NCBI GenBank assembly: GCA_903813345.2
Contig: CAIIXF020000358.1
Span: 21,661-85,660 of the forward strand
Source of the DNA: Owenia fusiformis
Taxonomy: Eukaryota > Annelida > Polychaeta > Sabellida > Oweniidae
Length of the DNA stretch: 64,000 bases
Direction: 5' to 3'
Positions 22,371-31,132 of this stretch are shown piece by piece; the stretch's first letter is position 1; each line of letters opens with the position of its first letter. The translations under genes were made by a program, and so were the position numbers. The notes under the pieces were generated by a model. The model ran no database searches and was not told the DNA's origin. It saw only the letters and a program-made list of their open reading frames with translations.

Positions 22371-22609
22371 TTTATATATGTGCCCATATCTTTAAGCATT
22401 AATGAAGGATCTTGGCTGGTGATTATGGTATCTTCCAAGGACAAGTGGTCGAGGTTTGTTCCAGTAGTCATTTGTCCATCATCTGTAGCTCACTATCATA
22501 AGGTTTCTGGGTGTTGGGAATATTACCTGATTTCATTGGTCATTGCCATTGTTAAGAATAACATGTGGTTTGATTGGTCATTACCACATTCACATGGAGC
22601 ATGACTCAA

Positions 22610-23400
22610 CCATCCAACGTATTTCCTTTATTGCCATCTTGAAGTTCACAGGCTGCAGACCTAGTTCTCTCAACATGATGTGCCGAGAATAACATTGGAA
22701 GCCTCTAAAGCCTACATGCACTGGAAAGTGGAGAGGTTAAGCTAACGATGTTTTTCACAACGTAACCGTGAACGCAAAGTACAAAAATTAACAAAGGAAT
22801 GTATCGAGCGCTCATAGTTTTATGCGCGCTTAGTCTACTTCAGATACTCTTTCAGCTTCAGAGTTTCGGGTTTAGAACGGGAGATTTGAAATTTGACGTT
22901 GGGTCAACGGGAACCATTTTACTCGTGTCTATTGAACACTATGCTGTCAATTTTGATTTCGATGCACAGTTGAATTCTTGCTGAACACGATGATGTATGT
23001 CATGCATGATTTAGCGCCAAAAATCTTACGAAACGAGCTCGTTTAAAATATGTATTAGAAAACCAGCTATAAAACCGCATCAAGGACATACTATAGAATC
23101 ATTACACGCTATGGTGTAGTCTAAACAAACACTGGATTTGAACGGCTATTTATATGAGAAGGCTACATGCTTTGTATATGGTCGAGTGATACGTACAGGT
23201 TCAGTTTCGATTATATATGCAAAGCTTAACCTCTCCAGTGTCTCACCTTCCATCCTTTACACTTTACTTTGCCAATGAGGTCTTCATACTCGGCACTCTT
23301 TAGTCCATCCGAAATATTATCTTCAGTGTAATTGTAGACTTGGGTTGAGTTTGTCCTTTCTTTACAGAAACTGGATAAAAACTGGTTGTAAGGAATCTCT
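22610..23400 (-). pseudogene. Retroelement polymerase C-terminal fragment, split by a MITE
   Basis: On the minus strand, 23400-23241 reads QFLSSFCKERTNSTQVYNY and KVKCKGWKVRH. After skipping 22731-23237 the frame continues FPVHVGFRGFQCYSRHIM, LGLQPVNFKMAIKEIRWM and stops. A basic GWK..(F/Y)PVEVG.RGF tail followed by LG......A...... is a recurrent C-terminus of invertebrate retroelement polymerases; that recognition is from general family knowledge. A possible knuckle in another frame (PCECGNDQSNHMLF, near 22590) hints at a second old fragment. Confidence 0.5.
22731..23237. mobile_element. ~507-bp MITE with GAGAGGTTAAGC ends
   Basis: Inverted ends GAGAGGTTAAGCT and AGCTTAACCTCTC, with GTG on both outer sides (22728-22730, 23238-23240). 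Removing it with one GTG restores an open minus-strand frame (GWKVRH joined to FPVHVG), good evidence that it is an insertion. The 3-bp duplication does not match the TWA preference of Harbinger; superfamily unassigned. Confidence 0.72.
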
Positions 23401-23500
23401 TTACATGTTAATCTCTAGCCATTTGTAGTGTCAACCCACTTTATTATATCACCAGGCCATTGCAAAGTGCTTAAGATATGAACGATGGAGCAATTGCAGT

Positions 23501-24000
23501 NNNNNNNNNNNNNNNNNNNNNNNNNNNNNNNNNNNNNNNNNNNNNNNNNNNNNNNNNNNNNNNNNNNNNNNNNNNNNNNNNNNNNNNNNNNNNNNNNNNN
23601 NNNNNNNNNNNNNNNNNNNNNNNNNNNNNNNNNNNNNNNNNNNNNNNNNNNNNNNNNNNNNNNNNNNNNNNNNNNNNNNNNNNNNNNNNNNNNNNNNNNN
23701 NNNNNNNNNNNNNNNNNNNNNNNNNNNNNNNNNNNNNNNNNNNNNNNNNNNNNNNNNNNNNNNNNNNNNNNNNNNNNNNNNNNNNNNNNNNNNNNNNNNN
23801 NNNNNNNNNNNNNNNNNNNNNNNNNNNNNNNNNNNNNNNNNNNNNNNNNNNNNNNNNNNNNNNNNNNNNNNNNNNNNNNNNNNNNNNNNNNNNNNNNNNN
23901 NNNNNNNNNNNNNNNNNNNNNNNNNNNNNNNNNNNNNNNNNNNNNNNNNNNNNNNNNNNNNNNNNNNNNNNNNNNNNNNNNNNNNNNNNNNNNNNNNNNN
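23501..24000. other. 500-base assembly gap
   Basis: Run of exactly 500 N, an arbitrary-length scaffold gap. True distance unknown. Open frames that cross it are meaningless inside the gap. Confidence 1.
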
Positions 24001-24059
24001 TGTATTATTTGTACAAAAAGCATTTTTATTCCAGGGTAGCATATTGTACATGTACTCCA

Positions 24060-26051
24060 ATGATGGGGGAGCGTTATTGTGAAGGTTTGGCATTGGAGGG
24101 TTTGAATGATTGTGTAAGTGGGATCCCATTAGAGACGCGTAATTGTGTACGTGGGATATTAGAGGTGGTGTATAATTGTGTTCGAGCAGTATGGTCTTTT
24201 CTAACAAAGAGGATAAGGCGGAGAGAGAGGATAAGACAGCTGAAGATAAAGCTGAAAAGGGGAATCATCATAAGCGAGCACATGGCTATCGTACTCACTT
24301 GTTCAAAGTGTTGGAAAGACAAAACACTTAAAGAATTGAGCGAAATCCAAGATCTAGAAGGGATCAATATTAATCCAGAATTATTGAACAATAGTGGCGA
24401 AAATGGCATTTCTAGATTCGTTTATGTCTGTCCTGAATGCGATGAATTCGAATGGAAATCATTCACGCCCAAGACGACAACGATATCCCATTCAGAAAGT
24501 CAATTTACACAATTTGCTTCGAAGATTTTCGAGGTTATAAAGCTGGAAGGAGACCCTTCCAGTTTATATGAGCATAATAAATACATTGAGTCGAATATCG
24601 TTAAAGAAGTTTGCGATAAATTTGAAGTGTTGTTTCCAACATTTAAGCTTGAAAAATATATCTTACGAAACGGAAGCTTTTATCACAAAACGAAACTTTT
24701 TCAACCAGATGAGTTTGATTATCTTGCCCCATTAAAGTTGTGTGAGAAACGATTACGAGGGGACAATACTATACAACTTCAAGACGAGGACTTCTGTCGT
24801 GATATCGCGCAAGAATGTAATAACCTTGACTCAGAAGCAGAAAAGAATGTAATAGACAAAGAACAGCGCTTGACATCTTGGATTATGTATTACATACATA
24901 AAGCCATTGACACAACCTTAAAACGCTTACACGAGGAAGAAATATTAACATATAAAGGCATTTTGTTCATTGGCAACAAGAAGCCAGCAGATTCTGGACT
25001 CGCTACGAACGAAATAATTTTGGATGATGAGCTCCATGGCCCATGCATTAGACTAAGAGTTGGGGCTGAACTATGTGCTACTGATATCGATATCGGATTC
25101 TGTGTGCTAAAAGATCCACACATTAGTGGAGACATAAACAATATTGAATTATTATTGCCAGGTTCCGATGAATTTTGGATACAATCAACTTATTGTAGAC
25201 GTTCAAGGATCGATGGACAACATAGAAAACTCGTGATGTTACTGAAATACGTAATGTCTGTGTGTAACAGGGATGGAAGTTGCCTCACAAACCTCAGCTC
25301 GCATGCGTTTAAATGCCATGTATATGCTCATCAAAAGGAATGTGAATATCCATATAACGCATTACGACGGTGTTTTTATAACATACGTGTTCGTACATCT
25401 CACCTTAGATGCATTAACACATCACAAGATAGACATGCAAATGACACATCACTCGGACGGTGTTTACATGACATACTTGTTCGTATTTCTCACCTAATAT
25501 GCATGCAAGAATGGAACACCCATTTTCGATTTGAATCTTGCTGCCTGGTACGGCTGATGCAAAACAATCGCCACACAAGTGAATACCAACCAGTACTGAC
25601 AGATAATGGTAATACGTACGATGTATGCAGGAAAAGAAGGTGGATCGGCAAACTTCCTGACGTCGATTCCAATAATAGAAATTTGCTTGAGTATTCCCCT
25701 TGGCTGATGGACCAACTATTTGTAAGAGTTCTGTTCAAATGGCTTGGCGAATCACTGGATATAATTAGTGAGGATAGCACTGGTGGGGAATACCGACAGG
25801 CATTTGAACACATGTGTGCACAAGAAACACGTGAGTTTGTAAACGAACTCGGCGATGAGTACAACAGTTGTCAAGAAGACCCGTTTGAAGTGTTGAAGCA
25901 ACTACAGGGGAAACATTTCAAGGATTCTACAGGGGCTCACCCCATTGATCCGAAGCCCACTCGTCCGAAACATTTCAAGGAGTCCAAAGATCATTCGATT
26001 GTGAACATTGACAGCCGTTCTGGTTCAGTCACTTACGAGACATCCATTTAA
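24060..26051 (+). CDS. Mab-21/cGAS-like nucleotidyltransferase (candidate cGLR) with N-terminal CxxC pair
   Basis: Member of the Mab-21/cGAS fold family; cGAS and cGAS-like receptors make cyclic dinucleotides on sensing nucleic acid. Numbering starts at the Met at 24060 (663 residues). G205-S206 is followed by E218 and D220 (GSFYHKTKLFQPDEFDYL), the same serine-to-glutamate spacing as human cGAS; TDIDIGF supplies a third acidic residue (D344). A helical part (RKLVMLLKYVMSV, LSSHAFKCHVYAH) resembles the Mab-21 C-lobe. N-terminal C81xxC84 and C124xxC127 could bind zinc, after a basic segment (KRIRRRERIRQLKIKLKR). The start is uncertain: residues 1-60 are repeat-like, Met75 (24282) is an alternative, and TTTTTATTCCAG at 24023-24034 could be a splice acceptor with exons in the gap. 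A 90-bp duplication lies at 25367-25546. AATAAA overlaps the stop. Confidence 0.8.
   Translation: MMGERYCEGLALEGLNDCVSGIPLETRNCVRGILEVVYNCVRAVWSFLTKRIRRRERIRQLKIKLKRGIIISEHMAIVLTCSKCWKDKTLKELSEIQDLEGININPELLNNSGENGISRFVYVCPECDEFEWKSFTPKTTTISHSESQFTQFASKIFEVIKLEGDPSSLYEHNKYIESNIVKEVCDKFEVLFPTFKLEKYILRNGSFYHKTKLFQPDEFDYLAPLKLCEKRLRGDNTIQLQDEDFCRDIAQECNNLDSEAEKNVIDKEQRLTSWIMYYIHKAIDTTLKRLHEEEILTYKGILFIGNKKPADSGLATNEIILDDELHGPCIRLRVGAELCATDIDIGFCVLKDPHISGDINNIELLLPGSDEFWIQSTYCRRSRIDGQHRKLVMLLKYVMSVCNRDGSCLTNLSSHAFKCHVYAHQKECEYPYNALRRCFYNIRVRTSHLRCINTSQDRHANDTSLGRCLHDILVRISHLICMQEWNTHFRFESCCLVRLMQNNRHTSEYQPVLTDNGNTYDVCRKRRWIGKLPDVDSNNRNLLEYSPWLMDQLFVRVLFKWLGESLDIISEDSTGGEYRQAFEHMCAQETREFVNELGDEYNSCQEDPFEVLKQLQGKHFKDSTGAHPIDPKPTRPKHFKESKDHSIVNIDSRSGSVTYETSI
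25367..25546 (+). repeat. 90-bp in-frame duplication in the cGAS-like gene
   Basis: About 48 bases starting ACGGTGTTT at 25367 recur at 25457, a 90-base (30-codon) offset. They give RRCFYNIRVRTSHLRC and GRCLHDILVRISHLIC. The reading frame is kept. It lies in the predicted C-lobe after the Mab-21 helical block. Confidence 0.85.
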
Positions 26052-26056
26052 TAAAT
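26051..26056 (+). promoter_or_regulatory. Polyadenylation signal AATAAA
   Basis: AATAAA overlaps the TAA stop of the cGAS-like gene (TTTAATAAATAT). Its position suggests a very short 3' UTR, if used. Confidence 0.45.
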
Positions 26057-26649
26057 ATATGAAAATACATATATAATGTCGTAAACAGTTGATCGGAACA
26101 CCGCTATAGAAGAATAAACCAGAAAAAATGTTCATTTGGAAGTTCTTCTCATTTCCATGCATCATGTAAGTCACAAACTGTGACTCTAAAATGGATTCGA
26201 CGGATTGATAAGTTATTGATAATGGTGATATCACTCTTTAAAACTGTTCTACAAGCGATCAATAAGTTCGGAGAAAACGTTTATTTAATTAATTTTTATT
26301 ATTTTCTACTTGAAATTTTCACACGGCGTGTTTGTGTAAGATAATTGATAAGTCGTGTGTTAGGCAGATAGATTATTTTAAATGTAAAGAAGATACTTTT
26401 AGATTGAAGTGCTCAAGGTATCTAATGTGAAAATATTATACAATTTTATATACACATTTTTATGTTGACGAATCCATAATTGATGGAGAGGAACATTTAA
26501 AAATGTGCATCTCTAGATGGTGATACGTGTATCAAATACATCAATACGAATTATCAAATATAATATAGTGACCATTATATCACACGTTTTTTAAACAGGA
26601 GTAGAATCAATTAAATCTGGAATCCTTACCTTTTGTGAAAAGGACCATA

Positions 26650-26766
26650 TGCACCCTCCATCTCCCCATGAAAAAAAAAATTCATCTGATTTTTCAAAAT
26701 GAGTATTCTGCTTTAATAATTACATTTATATGCACACTAGTATCTTGTTGACCTATATTCAGCACT
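26650..26766 (+). mobile_element. Family R1 element, left-end fragment (copy 3)
   Basis: Matches 1320-1440 almost base for base (ATCTCCCCATGAA, CATTTATATGCACACTAGTA, TTGTTGACCTATATTCAGCA) and then stops abruptly at 26766. It shows that the ~115-bp segment missing from the 48.5-kb copy is a true part of some family members. Confidence 0.8.
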
Positions 26767-26923
26767 TCGTCTCGTTCCAACAAAACAAACCGCATTGTTA
26801 CATGTTGTAAATGTTTCTTCTGATAGGGAAACGTTATAGTTTCAAATGATAGCAATATGATATAAATGATGGAAATGTTCTTTGCGACATGAACTGTAAT
26901 GAAACAACTAGGCATCGCTGCTA

Positions 26924-27276
26924 CACTCCCCTCCATATGTTTGGCAACCTTAGCTCCCCCATTGAACTACGTATTAAAGCCTCTTTACCTTTGAATTTTT
27001 ATTTACTTAACCTGCGATGAAAATAATTATACTATCGATGGAAACATAATTTGACTTTATTTCCAATACCTCCAAAATCATCAATTTTTGACCTATTGTA
27101 ATTGAGGAAAAAATCGAGAAAATTTGGAGGTATTGGAAATAAAGTCAAGTTACGTTTCCATCAATATTTATAAGTTATTTCATCGCCGGTTAAGTAAATG
27201 GAAATTCAAAGGTAAAGAGGCTTGAACACGTAGTTCAATGGGGGAGCTAAGGTTGCCAAACTTATGGAGGGGAGTG
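26924..27276. mobile_element. 353-bp palindromic MITE
   Basis: Two arms of about 153 bases (left 26924-27076, right ending at 27276) are reverse complements with only scattered mismatches; the spacer is about 47 bases. Ends are CACTCCCCTCCATA with TA just outside on both sides (26922-26923, 27277-27278). The nearly full-length inverted arms make it a foldback MITE with a TA target, as in Tc1/mariner-derived MITEs. Confidence 0.88.
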
Positions 27277-28049
27277 TATCTCATTTGGACACAAGTCAAT
27301 AAATGTACTGAACATCATTTTAGTAACTATTGTTTCATAAACTATACTACTATATTCAACATGTACCTGTGTGTTTTCTTAAACGTTGCCTTTGTTTTAA
27401 CTGAGTGTCACCGCTTATTAATAAAATAAAATATGCCTATTTTATAACAAGATCTAGCGAGTAACTTTATTAAAACTACATTCGATTAAAGAACTTAATG
27501 GAGCATTTCAAAAGATTGATATCGGAAAATTAATTGAAAACTGGCTTAAACAAAGTCAGTAATCGGACCATCAGCTCGTCGAACACTCACACTCTCTTGA
27601 TTCAGAGACAAATCTAATTTTGTTTGATCATTTTTGTATTTTTCTGCCCACTTTTGATTGGCTTTTCCAGAATTTTCGTATTTGTTACCTTCATGAATTT
27701 TCCTTCGATAAGTCATGTACCTTTTTCATCGTCGATGGTTGTGTTCACGTTTTTTTTTATTTTTCTTACCGAAAGTGCGTTGGACGAAAAGACAATGCAA
27801 CAATAAAAGTCCTGGGAGCTATGTAGGACTGCTAACTTTTACCTCCTCCCCTTCAACCGTTTAAATAAGTTAATTTTCCAATATCGATCTTTAAAGATTC
27901 TCCCTAAAGGACTTATTATTCCTATTTGTATTGCAACGTCTAATTGTCATTGTATGAGAATACATTTCAATAGCGATTTCCGTTTGTCAATAAGCTATTA
28001 CTTGAGTACCGAAGCACCCCTTTCGTATGTAAAGATGAGATTACATACA

Positions 28050-29391
28050 CACCCTTGGTATACGCAGCTAACCCTACTATCACACCAAACTAGTTCTCAA
28101 TACGTTCTCGAAAACGGGCTTCAACTGTGTACGAACGGACTGGACCTACTAAGAACCGGTTGGGATCTATTTACAAACTTCATCGAACGTACTCGAACGG
28201 GTAGGTCCTCTAGAACTTAGACAATGCTCAAATTGTTCTCGTGGTCGTCACGTTCTACAATTAGAACGAGTGACAACGTACTAACGACGAGCTGGACGTA
28301 CTACGAACGGAACCGTCGTACTTCAATCCTACTAGGGACGTTTTAACAACGAGTTGAACTGTCTGAGGACGTGTTGAGAACGAGGTAACACTAACTGCAA
28401 ACGGGTTTAAACTGATTAAGAATGTATTTAACACTGCTTATGAACGAGTTAGCAAAAATATAGCTATCACACCAAACAGGTTGCCACTGCGTTCTTCAAA
28501 ACTGGTTTAAAACTGTGTGCGAACGGAATGAACGTAGCTGCAACTTTCTAAGGTCTATTTACGAACTTTATGAACGTTCTCAGACGGGAATGTGATTTTA
28601 GAATTTTGAATCGATTCAAAATTCGATGGCGACCATACCGTTCTGTAATCAGGTCATGTTGACCTTCTAGACTAAGGGACGCGTTCTACGACGTTGCACA
28701 CCGACGTGGTGCGACCTGAACGAATTGCGGACGAGATGGACGTATTGAAGACTGTTTAAGAACGAAGAAGCTAATTATTTCAGACATATTTCCCGACCAC
28801 AGCCAGATTGAGCCCGTTTTGCGACGTTTTCGTAGGACTGGCAAGAACGGGCAAGAACTAGTTTGGTGTGATAGGGGGGTAGCAAAACTTTGTGACAAAG
28901 AATTTCATTCTGCTTGCAGCGAGAAGACGGACCGGTTCGGGGCAATAGCATGCTCCGAACCGGTCCGTCTTCTCGCTGCAAGCAGGAGGGAATTCTTTGT
29001 CACAAAGTTTGGCATTTTTTATAAAATCAAACGCGCGTCATTGAAACTCACAAGATGTAAATAGCATGTCATTTACATCATACCTTGATGGGGAAAAATA
29101 GATCTTATATGTTAGAAGTACTAAATAAAAGTTATCGTGAAAATGAGACAGTCGCTCTCGAGAGAAAAGAGCATAAATGCGCATTTAGAGAGTTTTGGTC
29201 CGATTAAAAATCTGTAAAAAATTGGGGTACTTAAAAGCATCTGGAGGCATCATATATTTCAAATTAGACACGAGGAAGTCAATATTGAGCAAGTTATGGC
29301 TGTTTTAAATTCAAATAAAACCGTTAACCCGTACCGGTCCAGCTTTTGACCCGTACCGGTCAATTTTCGTTAGCTGCGTATACCAAGGGTG
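28050..29391. mobile_element. 1.34-kb TIR element with internal hairpin, 5-bp TSD
   Basis: Ends CACCCTTGGTATACGCAGCT and complement (23-bp perfect inverted match) with ATACA on both sides (28045-28049, 29392-29396). A second inverted pair lies inside (TATCACACCAAACTAGTTCT at 28077 and complement at 28851-28870), and the same motif recurs at 28463, so older ends or nested copies exist. From 28885 to 29010 there is a strong hairpin. The part between 28090 and 28750 is full of degenerate GAACG/CGAACGG/ACGTACT-like words unlike the AT-rich surroundings. No transposase frame. Confidence 0.78.
28885..29010. repeat. Hairpin with ~56-bp arms
   Basis: Left arm from AAACTTTGTGACAAAGAATT to GGACCGGTTCGG and right arm its reverse complement, with one small mismatched patch (TTCATTC/GAGGGAA). 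The loop is about 12 bases around GCAATAGCATG. The tip is GC-rich (GAAGACGGACCGGTTCGG). Confidence 0.88.
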
Positions 29392-29730
29392 ATACATAGC
29401 GATTGCCAACACGTCAACTAATCTTAAATCCACTATACATATAATCTTCAATCAATTGACCGATTAGGTCTTCATAAGAATAAGATATAATCGCGTATTG
29501 TTATATCTTGTAAGATTCAAAAATCATAAAACACTGCCAGCAGACTGTTAAACATAATTTAATCACATTTATTATGTCTCCTGACTTACTGGATTTCATT
29601 TCATTAATCTGTTAAAATCAGTTGTGACCAATTAGTGTTTTCAACTTTTATTTGTATTTAAAGAGGGCAGCATCATACAAGCACCCTACAGTCAGTCTGT
29701 CTGTTAGTCACGTAATCAATCACCTTCAGC

Positions 29731-30035
29731 CAAGGAGGATTGGCTCCCAGGATCGAAACTCGATATTTTCCAACAATGAAAACGTCGAAATGTCGTTATT
29801 TTCTGAAATTAAAACCGACTATAAATTCAAAATAAACAGTTCAAAAGATTCGAACCAATATATCGATCATTTCTTGTGAGTTTTGGAATTATTCGTTTGG
29901 AAATAAGACCAAAATTCACGATTCAAATGTTGAAGTGAACAAAATGGCGGCTGTTTGAATTCGAATTTTGTATTACGACATACCCATATATGGGACAGAA
30001 TATCGGTGGTGCACTCTGGGAGCCAATCCTCCTTG
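29731..30035 (-). mobile_element. 305-bp MITE, copy 2 (9-bp TSD)
   Basis: Same family as 716-1019 but inverted. Ends CAAGGAGGATTGGCTCCCAG and complement; perfect 9-bp target duplication ACCTTCAGC at 29722-29730 and 30036-30044. Confidence 0.92.
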
Positions 30036-30044
30036 ACCTTCAGC

Positions 30045-31132
30045 ACAAATTGATTCACTACGTTGCCATGACCGTTCAACTTACCACGCTACCACTTGTT
30101 TGCTGGTTCGATATTCCCCGGTTGTTGTTTGTACGTGTAAAGCTTTTTAAGTTTAATTGTAAATAAATAAATTAAGAATTGGTTTTACATCAGTTTTTCC
30201 AAATATAAATCACAGGAAATTACATGAATTATATAGCGAAAATATTACAAAGGTCTCACGTAAGTTGGCAGCTACACGAGTGCTTACAATCAAAACAACA
30301 TCAGTTTGAAGCTTCAGGTTGAGCGAATGTCAAAAGAATGTCAATCTCCCCTGAGCGCTGAGCGTATCAAAATCAAGCCAGATCTTCGAGCCAACAATTA
30401 CACAATTCTGTCAAAGAAATTCAATCACAACAATTCACAATAGATCAACACCATAAATAACAAAATCAGATCCAATGAAAAACTCAGCCAAAGAAAATAA
30501 TATCACAACAGTACTAAGTGTATCCTAAGCACCGCAGTGGAGTTAAATATAAAAATACAACCTCAGTTCTGCAGCCACTCAGTTCTTCTCAATTCATCTC
30601 TCTGGCTGCCATAATCAGAGAAAATGTACTGGTCTATTTTCGAGAGTGCGATGCCTTATGCAATAATGTCACGAAATATATAAAATGATCATTGTGCTAA
30701 GCGAATTATATATACAAATTCGAACTGAAGTCAATAACCGTTTATGCAGTTGAAATGATATGTCATATACGATAATGGATTTAATTATGAGTAGACAGAT
30801 CGAGAGACGTTTATCATTATCATCAATCTTGATAAATAATGCAAATCTATTGTTAATGCAGAAATTAGATAATAGTCTGAATTGTTTGAAAGCTAAGTTG
30901 TTTGAAGGATGTATCCATGGCTACCACAAAACATTATTTATGTATGATTTGGAAAATTGTACCATAGAATCCCCGTGAAGAAAGTCATTAAGTATTAATA
31001 TTAATTTTGTTTGACACGGGGAAGTTCCATCATTTAAAAAACGTACGTAGCACAGTTCGGATAAGACAGAAGTAAAAGAAGGATACGTGAAAAAAACTGT
31101 AGCCTCGAACATACAACAAAGTTGCTCCAACG
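30045..31132. other. Upstream region of the PAN/WSC gene, no gene seen
   Basis: No domain-bearing frame or clear element ends. It should hold the promoter and 5' UTR of the gene starting at 31133. No confident TATA or initiator could be chosen. Confidence 0.5.

Noticed and set aside
23415-24207. Open frames running through the N gap on both strands
   Set aside because: Frames through N are not sequence. Only the part after 24000 on the plus strand has domain support.
25273-25497. Alternative-frame repeat protein inside the cGAS-like gene
   Set aside because: Shadow of the 90-bp duplication. The main frame carries the family motifs before and after it.
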